A stretch of DNA of 64,000 nt from Microbacterium sp. Leaf288 (GCF_001422925.1 NZ_LMNI01000011.1:867116-931115); one strand, 5' to 3'. Shown: positions 8,860 to 18,269, counted from the stretch's first letter. Notes: generated by a model from the sequence alone, not told the origin. A program made the numbers and translations.

Positions 8860-9642
8860 TCAGCGCACGCGGGCGCGGCCGATGCGGCGCTCGAGTTCGG
8901 CGGCGGCCGTGGTGGGGGCGGCAGCGAGGTCGTCGGGCGCACGGTCGCTCTCCTCGGGCCAGGTCACCGCGATGGCCGCGGCCGGCCAGCCGGCGTGGTC
9001 GCGCACGACCACGCCGATCGAGCGCAGTCCGAGGGTGACCTCGCCGTCCTCGGTCGCATAGCCCCGCTCCCGCACGCTGCGGAGCAGCTCCCGCAACTCT
9101 CCCGGCCGCTGCGGACCCCGGCCCGTGCGGTCCGCGAAGGCCGCGGCATCCGGGAACAGCGCCCGCACCTGCTCGCGCGGCAGCGCCGCGAGCATCGCCC
9201 GGCCCGTCGCGGTGAGGTGCGACGGCAGGCGGACGCCGACATCCGTCACCAGCGCGGGTCGGCGCGGCGCGCGTTCCTCGACGATGTAGAGCACGTCGCG
9301 TCCATGCATGACGGCGAGGTGCGCGCTCTCGCCGGCGCGATCGACGAGGTCGGCGAGCACGGGCCGGCCGAGCCGCGCGAGCGGCTCCTGGCGCGAGTAC
9401 CCGCCGGCGAGCTCGAACGCGGCGATGCCGAGCCCCCAGCGTCGCTCCTCGGGCAGGTGCACGACGAACTGGTGCTCCTGCAGCGCCGCGAGCAGGTGGT
9501 ACACGGTGGAGCGCGGGAGCTCCAGCGCGGTCGCGATCGTGCGCGCCGGGACCGGCCCGCGCTGGCGTGCGAGGTACGACAGGATCCGCAGCGTCTGGTC
9601 TGCGGCGGGCACCTGGGGTCTCGTGCCGCTGTCTGGAATCAC
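8860..9642 (-). CDS. IclR-family transcriptional regulator of the hut locus
   Basis: 260 residues. N-terminal winged helix-turn-helix (residues about 10-75, LRILSYLARQRGPVPARTIA then LPRSTVYHLL) and C-terminal IclR effector domain with LPSHLTATGRAMLAALP. Divergent from hutH, hence the likely histidine/urocanate-responsive regulator; the ligand is inferred. Start GTG 9642 is chosen because similarity begins just after it and because a palindromic operator overlaps it, consistent with autorepression. Confidence 0.85.
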   Translation of the reverse strand: MIPDSGTRPQVPAADQTLRILSYLARQRGPVPARTIATALELPRSTVYHLLAALQEHQFVVHLPEERRWGLGIAAFELAGGYSRQEPLARLGRPVLADLVDRAGESAHLAVMHGRDVLYIVEERAPRRPALVTDVGVRLPSHLTATGRAMLAALPREQVRALFPDAAAFADRTGRGPQRPGELRELLRSVRERGYATEDGEVTLGLRSIGVVVRDHAGWPAAAIAVTWPEESDRAPDDLAAAPTTAAAELERRIGRARVR

Positions 9643-9648
9643 AGACAG
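9629..9648. promoter_or_regulatory. Probable IclR operator in the iclR-hutH intergenic region
   Basis: CTGTCTG (9629-9635) and CAGACAG (9642-9648) form a perfect 7-bp inverted repeat around GAATCA. It overlaps the regulator's GTG start and lies about 55 bp upstream of hutH, a good position for controlling both genes. Confidence 0.6.
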
Positions 9649-9700
9649 AGGATGCCACGACCCGCTGTCGCGCGCCACCGCACGGGTGTGGAATCGGAGC

Positions 9701-11272
9701 ATGACCATCGTCACGCCCACCTCCGCCACCGACGTCGCCGCCGTCACCGTCGGCGCGGCGCCGCTGCGTCCCGACGAGGTCGTCGCCGTCGCCCGTCACG
9801 GTGCCCCCGTCGAGCTCGCCCCCGAAGCCCTCGCCCGCGTCGCGGCGACCCGCGCCCTCGTGGAGGGCCTCGCTGACGACCCCGAGCCGCACTACGGCAT
9901 CTCGACCGGTTTCGGCGCCCTCGCCACCACGTTCATCGCCCCCGAGCGGCGCATGCAGCTGCAGGCCAGCCTGATCCGCTCGCACGCGGCGGGCACCGGC
10001 GCCGAGGTCGAGCGCGAGGTCGTGCGCGCCCTCATGCTGCTGCGCCTGCAGACGCTGGCGACGGGTCACACGGGTGTCCGCCCCGTCGTCGTGGAGACCT
10101 ACGCGGCGATGCTCAACGCCGGCATCACGCCGATCGTGCGCGAGTACGGCTCGCTCGGCTGCTCGGGCGACCTCGCGCCGCTGTCGCATGTCGCGCTCGC
10201 CGCGATGGGCGAGGGACGTGTGCGCACCGCGACCGGCGAAGAGGTCGACGCGGCCGAGGCGCTGGCGGCAGCATCCGTGACCCCGCTCGTGCTGCGAGAG
10301 AAGGAGGGACTCGCGCTCATCAACGGCACCGACGGCATGCTCGGGATGCTGCTGCTCGCACTCCACGATCTCTCGGTGCTGCTCGACACGGCCGATGTCG
10401 CCGCGGGCATGTCGGTCGAGTCGCAGCTCGGCACGGATGCCGTGTTCGCCGCCGACCTGCAGGCGCTGCGGCCGCAGGTGGGGCAGGCCGTCTCGGCCTC
10501 GAACCTTCGGGCCGTGCTCGCGGGCTCGGGGATCATGGCGTCGCACCGCGACCCCGCCGTCTGCACCCGCGTGCAGGACGCGTACTCGCTGCGCTGCTCG
10601 CCGCAGGTGCACGGCGCCGCCCGCGACACCGCCGACCACGCGCTGCTCATCGCCTCGCGCGAGCTCGCCGCGGCCGTCGACAACCCCGTGATCACCGACG
10701 ACGGGCGCGTCGAGTCGAACGGCAACTTCCACGGCGCGCCGGTCGCATATGTGCTGGACTTCCTCGCGATCGCGGTGGCCGACGTGGCCTCGATCTCGGA
10801 GCGCCGCACCGACCACGCCCTCGACCGCGCGCGCAGCAACGGCCTGCCGCCCTTCCTCGCCGACGAGGTCGGCGTCGACTCGGGCTTCATGATCGCCCAG
10901 TACGCCGCGGCGGGGATCGTCTCGGAGCTGAAGCGGCTGGCGGTTCCGGCATCCGTCGACTCGATCCCGTCGTCCGCGATGCAGGAGGATCACGTGTCGA
11001 TGGGGTGGGCCGCCGCGCGCAAGCTGCGCCGGGCGATCGACGGGCTCTCGCGCGTGCTCGCGATCGAGGTGCTCACCGCCTCGCGCGCCCTCGACCTGCG
11101 GGCGCCGCTCGAGCCGGCAGCTGCCACGGGCGCCGTGCGCGATCTCGTGCGCACCGTCGCCGGAGGACCCGGCCCCGACCGCTACCTGTCGCCCGAGATG
11201 GAGGCCGTGACCGTGCTCGTCGCGTCGGGCGCCGTCGCGGCGGCCGCCTACCAGACCACCACGAAGGAGTGA
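9701..11272 (+). CDS. hutH: Histidine ammonia-lyase
   Basis: 523 residues. Removes ammonia from L-histidine to give trans-urocanate. The electrophilic MIO cofactor forms from the tripeptide in [15 protein letters not shown]. Here it is Cys154-Ser155-Gly156 where many enzymes have Ala-Ser-Gly. [14 protein letters not shown] and NGTDGML are also conserved. The stop is 2 nt before hutU. First gene of the hut operon, divergent from the IclR regulator. Confidence 0.95.
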   Translation: MTIVTPTSATDVAAVTVGAAPLRPDEVVAVARHGAPVELAPEALARVAATRALVEGLADDPEPHYGISTGFGALATTFIAPERRMQLQASLIRSHAAGTGAEVEREVVRALMLLRLQTLATGHTGVRPVVVETYAAMLNAGITPIVREYGSLGCSGDLAPLSHVALAAMGEGRVRTATGEEVDAAEALAAASVTPLVLREKEGLALINGTDGMLGMLLLALHDLSVLLDTADVAAGMSVESQLGTDAVFAADLQALRPQVGQAVSASNLRAVLAGSGIMASHRDPAVCTRVQDAYSLRCSPQVHGAARDTADHALLIASRELAAAVDNPVITDDGRVESNGNFHGAPVAYVLDFLAIAVADVASISERRTDHALDRARSNGLPPFLADEVGVDSGFMIAQYAAAGIVSELKRLAVPASVDSIPSSAMQEDHVSMGWAAARKLRRAIDGLSRVLAIEVLTASRALDLRAPLEPAAATGAVRDLVRTVAGGPGPDRYLSPEMEAVTVLVASGAVAAAAYQTTTKE

Positions 11273-11274
11273 CG

Positions 11275-13008
11275 ATGTCCGTTCCGACAAGCTCAACGAC
11301 CGCGCCGGCCGTCCGGGGGCTCGGCGAAGGGGCGGTGCGCGCGCCCCGTGGCCCCGAGCGCACCGCCAAGAGCTGGGGCGCCGAAGCCGCCAAGCGCATG
11401 CTCATGAACAACCTCGACCCTGAGGTCGCCGAGCACCCCGAGGACCTCGTCGTCTATGGCGGCACCGGGCGCGCGGCCCGGTCGTGGGAGGCGTTCGACG
11501 CCATCGTCCGCACGCTCGACGAGCTCGAGCCCGACGAGACGCTGCTCGTGCAGTCGGGAAAGCCGGTCGGCGTCTTCCGCACGCACGAGTGGGCACCGCG
11601 CGTGCTGATCGCCAACTCGAACCTCGTGGGGGACTGGGCGACGTGGCCCGAGTTCCGCCGCCTCGAGGAGCTCGGCCTCACGATGTACGGCCAGATGACC
11701 GCGGGGTCGTGGATCTACATCGGCACGCAGGGGATCCTCCAGGGCACGTATGAGACGTTCGCCGCTGTCGCGCGCTCCCTCGCTGAGAGGAACGGAACGG
11801 ATGCCGCGACCGCGAGCCTCGCCGGAACCCTCACGCTCACCGGCGGCGCCGGGGGCATGGGCGGCGCGCAGCCGCTCGCCGTGACCCTCAACGGGGGAGC
11901 GGTGCTCATCGTCGACGTCGACGAGTCGCGCCTGGCCCGCCGCGTCCAGTACGGCTACCTCGACGAGTACACGACCGACCTCGACGCCGCTCTCGCGCGC
12001 GTCGTCGCGGCGAAGGAGGCCGGCGAGGCGCTGTCGGTCGGTGTCGTGGGCAACGCCGCCGAGGTGTTCGGCGACGTGCTGCTGCGCCACCGCACGGGGG
12101 AGGTCGCCGTCGACATCGTCACCGACCAGACCAGCGCCCACGACCCGCTGGCGTACCTGCCCGTGGGCATCGCATTCGAGGACTGGAAGGCCGAGGCGGC
12201 CCGTGACCCCGAGGGCTTCACCGCCCGTGCGCGCGGCTCGATGGCCAAGCACGTCGCGGCGATGGTGGGATTCCAGGACGCCGGTGCGGAGGTCTTCGAC
12301 TACGGCAACTCGATCCGCGCCGAGGCGCAGCTCGGCGGCTTCGACCGGGCGTTCGCCTTCCCGGGTTTCGTTCCCGCCTACATCCGCCCGCAGTTCGCCG
12401 AGGGACGCGGACCGTTCCGCTGGGTCGCGCTTTCGGGAGACCCCGAGGACATCCGCAAGACCGACGAGGCCGTCAAGGCGCTGTTCCCCGACAATGCGGG
12501 TCTGGTGCGCTGGCTCGACAAGGCCGGCGACGCGGTCCACTTCGAGGGCCTCCCGGCGCGCATCTGCTGGCTCGGCTACAAGGAGCGCCACCTCGCGGGA
12601 CTGAAGTTCAACGAGATGGTCGCCTCGGGCGAGCTGTCGGGACCGATCGTGATCGGCCGGGACCACCTCGACGCCGGCTCGGTCGCGAGCCCGTACCGCG
12701 AGACCGAGGCCATGGCCGACGGATCCGATGCGATCGCCGACTGGCCGCTCCTCAACGCGCTGCTCAACACGGCGTCGGGTGCGGCCTGGGTGTCGATCCA
12801 CCACGGCGGCGGCGTCGGCATCGGCCGCAGCATCCATGCCGGTCAGGTGACCGTGGCCGACGGCACCCCGCTCGCCGCGGAGAAGCTCGAGCGCGTGCTC
12901 ACCAACGACCCCGGCACCGGCGTGATGCGCCACGTCGACGCGGGCTACGACCGCGCGAAGGAGGTCGCGCGCGAGCGCGGCCTGAACGTGCCCATGCTCG
13001 GTGACTGA
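11275..13008 (+). CDS. hutU: Urocanate hydratase
   Basis: 577 residues. Converts urocanate to 4-imidazolone-5-propionate using tightly bound NAD+. Conserved [11 protein letters not shown] near residue 62, [15 protein letters not shown] in the NAD domain, [15 protein letters not shown] (catalytic-region Cys) and HHGGGVGIG. The first ~22 residues look non-native: they are encoded by a stretch containing the repeat core GCTCAACGACCG also found at 3394, and similarity starts only at about residue 23. The ATG follows AAGGAG, so this start is likely despite the odd leader. Confidence 0.95.
   Translation: MSVPTSSTTAPAVRGLGEGAVRAPRGPERTAKSWGAEAAKRMLMNNLDPEVAEHPEDLVVYGGTGRAARSWEAFDAIVRTLDELEPDETLLVQSGKPVGVFRTHEWAPRVLIANSNLVGDWATWPEFRRLEELGLTMYGQMTAGSWIYIGTQGILQGTYETFAAVARSLAERNGTDAATASLAGTLTLTGGAGGMGGAQPLAVTLNGGAVLIVDVDESRLARRVQYGYLDEYTTDLDAALARVVAAKEAGEALSVGVVGNAAEVFGDVLLRHRTGEVAVDIVTDQTSAHDPLAYLPVGIAFEDWKAEAARDPEGFTARARGSMAKHVAAMVGFQDAGAEVFDYGNSIRAEAQLGGFDRAFAFPGFVPAYIRPQFAEGRGPFRWVALSGDPEDIRKTDEAVKALFPDNAGLVRWLDKAGDAVHFEGLPARICWLGYKERHLAGLKFNEMVASGELSGPIVIGRDHLDAGSVASPYRETEAMADGSDAIADWPLLNALLNTASGAAWVSIHHGGGVGIGRSIHAGQVTVADGTPLAAEKLERVLTNDPGTGVMRHVDAGYDRAKEVARERGLNVPMLGD
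11282..11304 (+). repeat. Copy of a dispersed repeat inside the hutU 5' end
   Basis: CGTTCC-x5-GCTCAACGACCG occurs within the first ten codons of hutU (core 11291-11302). The same arrangement with a 6-nt spacer is in the intergenic repeat at 3382-3405. It stays in frame and adds an apparently dispensable N-terminal leader. Confidence 0.5.
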
Positions 13009-13020
13009 CGGACGGATGCT

Positions 13021-14304
13021 GTGACCACGACGCTGATCACGAACATCGGCGAGCTGACCACCAACGTCGCCGCCGACGGCGATGCGCTCGGCACGCTCCA
13101 CGACGCCGCCGTGGTGCTCGTGGGTGACCGCATCGCCTGGATCGGCCCCGCGTCCGCCGCCCCCGCCGCCCCCGCCGCTCTAGCCGCCCCCGCCGCTCTC
13201 GACCGTGAGACGACAGTCGGAGGACGAGACCGTGGGGTTCACCCTGGGTCTCGTCCCGACCCTGTCGCTTCACCGGGCGAGGAGCGGGTTCACATCGTCG
13301 ACGCCGGGGGCCGCGCGGTCATCCCCGGATTCGTCGACAGCCACACGCACCTGGTGTTCGGGGGCGACCGCGCCGACGAGTTCGAGGCGCGCATGACCGG
13401 TACGCCGTATGCCGCAGGGGGCATACGGCGTACCGTCGCGGCGACGCGCTCCGCGAGCGACGAGGAGCTGCGGGCGCGCCTCGCGGGGTTCGTGGCCGAG
13501 CTCCACCGTCAGGGGACGACGACGTTCGAGATCAAGACGGGCTACGGACTCACCGTCGCCGACGAGGCGCGGCTCGCTCGCCTCGCCGCAGAAGTCACAC
13601 CCGAGGTCACGTTCCTCGGAGCCCACGTCGTGCCCGCCGAGTACAGCGAGCGACGCGAGGAGTACGTCGAGCTCGTGTGCGACGCGATGCTCCGCTCCTG
13701 TGCTCCTCACAGCCGGTGGATCGACGTGTTCTGCGAGCGCGGCGCCTTCACGCCTGACGAGTCGCGGCGCATCCTCGCCGCGGGCGTCGCGCACGGCCTC
13801 GAGCCCCGTGTGCACGGCAACCAGCTCGGACCGGGCGAGGGGGTGGGGCTCGCCGTCGAGCTGGGCGCAGCATCCGTCGATCACTGCACGTATCTGTCCG
13901 ACGACGATGTCACCGCGCTCGCGGGAGCGACCACGGTCGCGACGCTGCTGCCGGGCGTCGAGTTCTCGACCCGCCAGCCGTACCCCGACGCGCGGCGCCT
14001 GATCGACGCGGGAGCGACCGTCGCTCTCGCGAGCGACTGCAACCCGGGGTCGAGTTTCACGAGCTCGATGCCCCTCATGATCGCGCTCGCGGTGCGCGAG
14101 ATGGGGATGACGCCCGCCGAGGCGGTGTGGGCCGCGACCGCCGGCGGCGCGAAGGCGCTGCGCCGCGACGACGTGGGCGCACTGGCCCCGGGGATGCGCG
14201 CCGACCTCGTGATGCTCGACGCGCCGACCCGCGTGCATCTCGCGTACCGCCCCGGTGTGCCGCTCGTGCACACCGTGTGGATCGGCGGCGCCGCGTCCGC
14301 ATGA
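13021..14304 (+). CDS. hutI: Imidazolonepropionase with in-frame inserted segment
   Basis: 427 residues. Opens the imidazolone ring to give N-formimino-L-glutamate. Amidohydrolase metal motif [14 protein letters not shown] near residue 108, then [22 protein letters not shown] and [10 protein letters not shown]. Compared with the usual layout, extra sequence sits between the N-terminal beta-sandwich (ending about WIGPA, residue 43) and [18 protein letters not shown]. It comprises an Ala/Pro-rich run followed by a stretch encoded by a palindromic DNA element (13203-13275). The insertion is in frame at a likely surface loop, so the enzyme is probably functional. The GTG start is 12 nt after hutU. 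Confidence 0.93.
   Translation: MTTTLITNIGELTTNVAADGDALGTLHDAAVVLVGDRIAWIGPASAAPAAPAALAAPAALDRETTVGGRDRGVHPGSRPDPVASPGEERVHIVDAGGRAVIPGFVDSHTHLVFGGDRADEFEARMTGTPYAAGGIRRTVAATRSASDEELRARLAGFVAELHRQGTTTFEIKTGYGLTVADEARLARLAAEVTPEVTFLGAHVVPAEYSERREEYVELVCDAMLRSCAPHSRWIDVFCERGAFTPDESRRILAAGVAHGLEPRVHGNQLGPGEGVGLAVELGAASVDHCTYLSDDDVTALAGATTVATLLPGVEFSTRQPYPDARRLIDAGATVALASDCNPGSSFTSSMPLMIALAVREMGMTPAEAVWAATAGGAKALRRDDVGALAPGMRADLVMLDAPTRVHLAYRPGVPLVHTVWIGGAASA
13203..13275. repeat. Palindromic element inserted in frame in hutI
   Basis: GGACGAGACC (13222-13231) pairs perfectly with GGTCTCGTCC (13247-13256). Flanking parts (GTGA..CGACAG on the left, CTGTCG..TCAC on the right) extend it as an imperfect hairpin of about 73 nt. 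It codes for residues ~61-85 with no counterpart in typical imidazolonepropionases, preceded by GCC/CCC micro-repeats. Confidence 0.65.
13398..13435. repeat. Perfect 16-bp inverted repeat within hutI
   Basis: CGGTACGCCGTATGCC (13398-13413) and GGCATACGGCGTACCG (13420-13435) are perfect complements with a 6-nt loop. The stem encodes the conserved [12 protein letters not shown] segment, so the amino acids are normal but the codons have been arranged into a strong hairpin. Confidence 0.75.
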
Positions 14305-14305
14305 A

Positions 14306-14340
14306 GAGGAGCCGCCCGGCACGAGGCCGGGCGGCTCCTC
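14306..14340 (+). terminator. Terminator hairpin after hutI
   Basis: GAGGAGCCGCCCGGC (14306-14320) and GCCGGGCGGCTCCTC (14326-14340) make a 15-bp stem with a 5-nt loop starting 2 nt after the hutI stop. It separates hutI from the convergent arabinanase gene. Confidence 0.85.
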
Positions 14341-14353
14341 GTCGACGGCCGCG

Positions 14354-16732
14354 TCAAGGCGCGGCGAGCTGGGCGACGTCGTCGGGCGCGAGCGCCGAGC
14401 TCCACACGCTCAGCTCGTCGACGTCGCCGCGGAACGGGGTGTCCCACCAGTTGACGCCGAGGGCGAAGACGTTGCCCGGTCCCGAGAGCGCATCGGGGAA
14501 GCCGGTGCCCTGGAAGCGCAGCTCTCCGTCGATGTACACGGAGGCCGCGCCCGAGTCGACGACGAACGCGACGTGCGACCACTCGCCGAGCGGCAGGCTG
14601 CGTCCGGTGCCCGCGTCGTACCACTGCGCTCCCGACCACAGCATGGTCGAACCGCCGACGCCGTCGTGGCCGCGCGGGACGAGGCTCACCCACGACGTCG
14701 GGCTCGCCGCCCCGAAGAACGCGGTCGTGTAGGACGTGAGCGCCTCGGGCCGCAGCCAGAGGCTCACCGAGTACGAGGAGCCCTGTAGGAGGCCATCGGG
14801 CAGTCGCACACCCGCGGTGCCGTCGAGGTGCAGCGCGCCGCCGTCGATGCCGTCGGCGACGAACGTCGCCGGGCCCGCCGCGGGCGCGTCGACGCGCGCT
14901 CCGGTGGGCACGGCGTCGGCGAAAGCCCCTGCCGCATCGGCCAGCGAGCCGTCGAACGCCCAGGCGCCCGCGAGCGCGCCGGGAGTGCGCGCGAGGACGA
15001 CGACGTCGAAGGTGACGGATGCCTCGGCCCCGCCGTTCTCGATGGTCGCGGTCAGCGTGGCGTGTGCGTCGGGCTCGCCGATGTCCGGCCGCGTCACCGT
15101 CCCGTCGACATCGACGGTGCCCGCGTCGGAGGTCGCCCACGTGATGGTCGTGCCGCCCGTGCCCGACGTCGGCAGCACCAGGTCGACCGTCACCCCCGAC
15201 GTGTCGCCGAGCGAGAGGTCGGCGGCGACGGCGTCCACCGCTGCGGCACCGGCCGGCTCGACGGACTTGCGTCCCCACAGTGTGACGCCTCCCTCCGAGA
15301 CCGCGGTGAAGCCCGTCGACCATGCCTCCACGTCGGGATCCCAGACGGGTGCGAACACGCCCCGGTAGACCACGCCGCCGACGGTGAGGGTCGCGGTGTG
15401 CTGCCCGGTGAGCTTCCAATCGCCGTCGACGGACCCCGTGATGCGGCCGGTCTTGCCGAAGGAGACGTCGGATGCCTCGGCCGCCGTCGCCGTGATGTCC
15501 TTACCCATGTCGACCAGCTGCCACGTGCCCACCACGTCGTCGCGCTTCACCTTGCCCGCTGTCTCACCCGCGTAGCGCATCGGTGAGACCACCGGCCAGC
15601 CGTCGGCGTTCATCCACATCTGGTGCACACGCACCTCGTGCAGCTCCCCCGTGCCGGGGAAGCGTGCGTGGAAGACCATGAACATGCGTCCTGTGCCGGG
15701 GTCGCGGTACCACGACGTGTGACCGGGGGAGACGTAACCGATGCCGGCGCCGGTGCCCGGGTCGCCGAGCTCGCGGCCGAAGAGGTGGCCGCCCATCAGC
15801 TTGACGCCGTACGGCTCGATCGTTACGTCGTCGAACAGCGGCAGGGACGGGTCCGCCTTCACCTCGCGCATGTCGTTGCCCTGCGCATCGAGATACGGAC
15901 CGGTCACGGACTTCGAGCGCGCCACGCGCACGTCGTACCCGCCGGTCACCCCCAGGCCGCCGAACGACAGGTACAGGTAGTAGTAGCCGGTCTCGGCGTC
16001 GTACTGGATGGTGGGGGCCTCGATGCGGCTGTGGTTTCCGCCGACGAGGTGCGTGCCGTAACCCTGTCCAGGCAGGGGCGCGCCGGTCGCGGCATCCATC
16101 TCGAGCAGGAAGATTCCGCCCGAGTACGAGCCGTAGACCATCCACAGCTTGCCGTCGGCGTCGTAGAACGCGTCCGGGTCGACCGTGTTGGGGTGCCGGC
16201 GCGCGTCGTACACCTCGCCGGGGTTCTCGGACTCTCCCTCCATGCCGCTCTTGAGCAGGACGCCATGGTTCTCGTACGGACCGTCGACGGTGTCGGAGGT
16301 GGCGAGCCCCAGTGCCGACCGCGGAGACGACCCCTCGCACGCGTTGTAGTACATCGCATAGCGGCCATCGGGCAGCTGGATGACGTCCGCGGCCCACAGG
16401 GTGGAGGTCCGCGCCCACTCGAAGGTCTCGGCGAGCTCGGTGTAGATGTCGTCGAAGAGCGCGTTGTCGGGCTCTTGCGACAGATCGGTCGTGTACTGCT
16501 GCCACGACATGAGGTCGGACGTGTGCGCCGAAGCGCCGTGCGAGCCGAACGCCCAGATGTCCTCGCCGGAGGTGACGATCGACGGATCGTGCACGGTGAC
16601 GTCGTCGAACACAGGGGCGGGCAGCGGAGCCGGCGGTTGCGCCCAGGCGGGGCCCGCGCTCAGCGCGCCCGCGACGAGCAATCCGGCAGTGGTCAGGGCG
16701 AGCGCGGTGCGAGGGCGTGCGCGGCGCGTCAT
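14354..16732 (-). CDS. Secreted GH43 arabinan endo-1,5-alpha-L-arabinosidase-like enzyme with LamG domain
   Basis: 792 residues. Signal peptide at residues 1-31 (twin Arg, hydrophobic core, cleavage after PAWA). A five-bladed GH43 catalytic domain follows (residues ~40-370), with the catalytic base in VHDPSIV, then TLWAADVIQLPDGRYAMYY and SRIEAPTIQYD. A beta-rich segment (~380-480), an Ig-like/BIG domain (~490-570) and a C-terminal concanavalin-like LamG domain (~590-790, SYSVSLWLRPEALTSY) complete it. Acts outside the cell on arabinan. The ATG 16732 has GGAG upstream. Two LacI-type operators lie ~80-115 bp upstream. It interrupts the hut gene order. Confidence 0.88.
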   Translation of the reverse strand: MTRRARPRTALALTTAGLLVAGALSAGPAWAQPPAPLPAPVFDDVTVHDPSIVTSGEDIWAFGSHGASAHTSDLMSWQQYTTDLSQEPDNALFDDIYTELAETFEWARTSTLWAADVIQLPDGRYAMYYNACEGSSPRSALGLATSDTVDGPYENHGVLLKSGMEGESENPGEVYDARRHPNTVDPDAFYDADGKLWMVYGSYSGGIFLLEMDAATGAPLPGQGYGTHLVGGNHSRIEAPTIQYDAETGYYYLYLSFGGLGVTGGYDVRVARSKSVTGPYLDAQGNDMREVKADPSLPLFDDVTIEPYGVKLMGGHLFGRELGDPGTGAGIGYVSPGHTSWYRDPGTGRMFMVFHARFPGTGELHEVRVHQMWMNADGWPVVSPMRYAGETAGKVKRDDVVGTWQLVDMGKDITATAAEASDVSFGKTGRITGSVDGDWKLTGQHTATLTVGGVVYRGVFAPVWDPDVEAWSTGFTAVSEGGVTLWGRKSVEPAGAAAVDAVAADLSLGDTSGVTVDLVLPTSGTGGTTITWATSDAGTVDVDGTVTRPDIGEPDAHATLTATIENGGAEASVTFDVVVLARTPGALAGAWAFDGSLADAAGAFADAVPTGARVDAPAAGPATFVADGIDGGALHLDGTAGVRLPDGLLQGSSYSVSLWLRPEALTSYTTAFFGAASPTSWVSLVPRGHDGVGGSTMLWSGAQWYDAGTGRSLPLGEWSHVAFVVDSGAASVYIDGELRFQGTGFPDALSGPGNVFALGVNWWDTPFRGDVDELSVWSSALAPDDVAQLAAP

Positions 16733-16773
16733 GGGGTCTCCAGTTCGACAGTGGACGGGATGGACGGATGCCT

Positions 16774-16791
16774 CGACTCGGCGCCGAGTCG
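16774..16791. repeat. 18-bp perfect palindrome in the arabinanase leader
   Basis: CGACTCGGCGCCGAGTCG is its own complement. It lies between the arabinanase ATG and the tandem operators and could be a leader hairpin or a binding site for a second regulator. Confidence 0.4.
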
Positions 16792-16810
16792 GAGGACCGT
16801 CGAAACGCAA

Positions 16811-16848
16811 TCTACAACGATGTAGAGTCCGAGTACAACGATGTAGAC
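16811..16848. promoter_or_regulatory. Tandem LacI-type operators upstream of the arabinanase gene
   Basis: TCTACAACGATGTAGA (16811-16826) has perfect 6-bp arms around ACGA. The identical 14-mer TACAACGATGTAGA starts at 16813 and again at 16834, 21 bp apart, i.e. two helical turns on the same DNA face. The form fits LacI/GalR-family sites controlling sugar catabolism. No intact LacI gene is in the window. Confidence 0.7.
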
Positions 16849-16905
16849 GGAGATTTCGCCACAGGCGCGGAATGCACGCGCCGACGGCTCGCGGCTGCGG
16901 GCGCG

Positions 16906-17376
16906 TCAGCGAGGCGCGTCGAACGTCCAGTTGTCGGGGTCTGTGGCGCTGGCGACGTCCCAGTCGTCCTGCGCCCAGATGAACGTCGCGACGGCGCACG
17001 TCGGCATGTGGTCGATGTCGCCGTCCGACAGGCTCGCCGCGAGGGCGCTCATTCCGGGATCGTGCGCGACCACCATGACCGTCGGTGCGCGCGTGGCCGC
17101 GGCCGCGGCGATCAGGGTGCGCGCCGTGGCGCCGTACAGCTCGGGGTCGAGCGAGACGGCCACCCCGAGCTCGGCGGCGAAGGCTTCGGCGGTCGTCCGC
17201 GCACGCACGGCGGTGCTCGAGAGGATGACGTCCGGGCGGATTCCGGTCGCCGCGAGCCGCGCGGCCATGCGCGGCGCATCGCGCATGCCCCGGTCGTTCA
17301 GCGGGCGGTCGTGGTCGTCGAGGCCGGGGTTGCCCCATTCGGACTTGGCGTGCCGCACCAGTGCGAGACGGATCAT
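16906..17376 (-). CDS. sixA: SixA-type phosphohistidine phosphatase
   Basis: 156 residues. Histidine phosphatase superfamily; SixA removes phosphate from histidines of phosphotransfer proteins. RHG-type motif LVRHAKSEWG (catalytic His9) at the N-terminus, ILSSTAVRARTTAE, and the second histidine in VVAHDPGMS. ATG 17376 overlaps the hutG stop (ATGA), so it is translationally coupled to hutG. The frame extends upstream inside hutG, but that part lacks similarity. Confidence 0.88.
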   Translation of the reverse strand: MIRLALVRHAKSEWGNPGLDDHDRPLNDRGMRDAPRMAARLAATGIRPDVILSSTAVRARTTAEAFAAELGVAVSLDPELYGATARTLIAAAAATRAPTVMVVAHDPGMSALAASLSDGDIDHMPTCAVATFIWAQDDWDVASATDPDNWTFDAPR

Positions 17377-18269
17377 GACGTCACCTTTCCTGAGGCCTTG
17401 GCGGCGAGAAGCTCGAGTACGCAGAGCGCCGCGAGGCGCACCGTGCGCCCGTCGGGGGCATCCGCCGTGGCATCGACCTCGGCGATGTCGGCGCTGTGCA
17501 GGCGGGAGTCGGCGGCGAGCGCGCGTACGAGCGCCCGCAGCTCCCAGGCGGCGAGTCCGCCCGGGACGGATGCCGGGCACCCGGGCGCCACGGACCGGTC
17601 GCACACGTCCACGTCGATGTCGAGGTGCACCGGGCCGCCGCCGGCGCCGGCGATCTCGAGCGCCTCGGCGGCGACGTCGGCGGCGCCGCGGCGGCGCAGG
17701 TCGTCCATCGTCACGACGGTGATGCCGTAGTCCGCCGCGCGCTCGGCGTAGGCGACGGAGTTGGCGAAATCGGCGATGCCGAGCTGGACGATCCGCCGCC
17801 CGTCGAGGCCGTCCTCGACCAGCCGGCGCACCGGCGAGCCGTTCGAGACGCCGTCGCGCAGATCGAAGTGCGCGTCGATGGTGATGAGCCCCGTCGCCCG
17901 GGCACCCTGCGCCACCGCGTAGGTCAGCGAGTTGTCGCCGCCGAGCGCGACGACGAGATCCGCGCGCTCGCGCAGCTCCGACACCCTGGAGCGGACGGAT
18001 GCCTCGCCCTCCGGTCCGTCAGGCTCGGCCACGTCGCCCGCATCCGCGATGCGCAGCACGTCGTTCAGGTCGACCGGCGCGGGGCCCAGGAGTGTCGGGC
18101 TGTAGCGTCGCAGCGCTTCGCGGATCGCTGCGGGCGTCGCGTGCGCACCGGTGGGGGACAGGGAGGTGCGGAATGCGGGAACGCCGAGGATCGCGGCATC
18201 CCAGCTCCCGCCTTCGAGAGGGGGCCACGCACCTGCGCGTGGCCACGAGGGATCGTGGGAAAGCGTCAC
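17373..18269 (-). CDS. hutG: Formimidoylglutamase (arginase/agmatinase family)
   Basis: 298 residues. Ureohydrolase fold with the Mn-binding motifs GGDNS, IDAHFDLRDG and LDIDVDVCD. In a hut locus the likely reaction is N-formimino-L-glutamate to glutamate plus formamide, completing histidine breakdown after HutI. Agmatinase remains possible on sequence alone. It is on the opposite strand to hutHUI and separated from them by the arabinanase and sixA. The GTG start has TAGCGT 6 nt upstream, so it is probably leaderless. Confidence 0.8.
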   Translation of the reverse strand: MTLSHDPSWPRAGAWPPLEGGSWDAAILGVPAFRTSLSPTGAHATPAAIREALRRYSPTLLGPAPVDLNDVLRIADAGDVAEPDGPEGEASVRSRVSELRERADLVVALGGDNSLTYAVAQGARATGLITIDAHFDLRDGVSNGSPVRRLVEDGLDGRRIVQLGIADFANSVAYAERAADYGITVVTMDDLRRRGAADVAAEALEIAGAGGGPVHLDIDVDVCDRSVAPGCPASVPGGLAAWELRALVRALAADSRLHSADIAEVDATADAPDGRTVRLAALCVLELLAAKASGKVTS

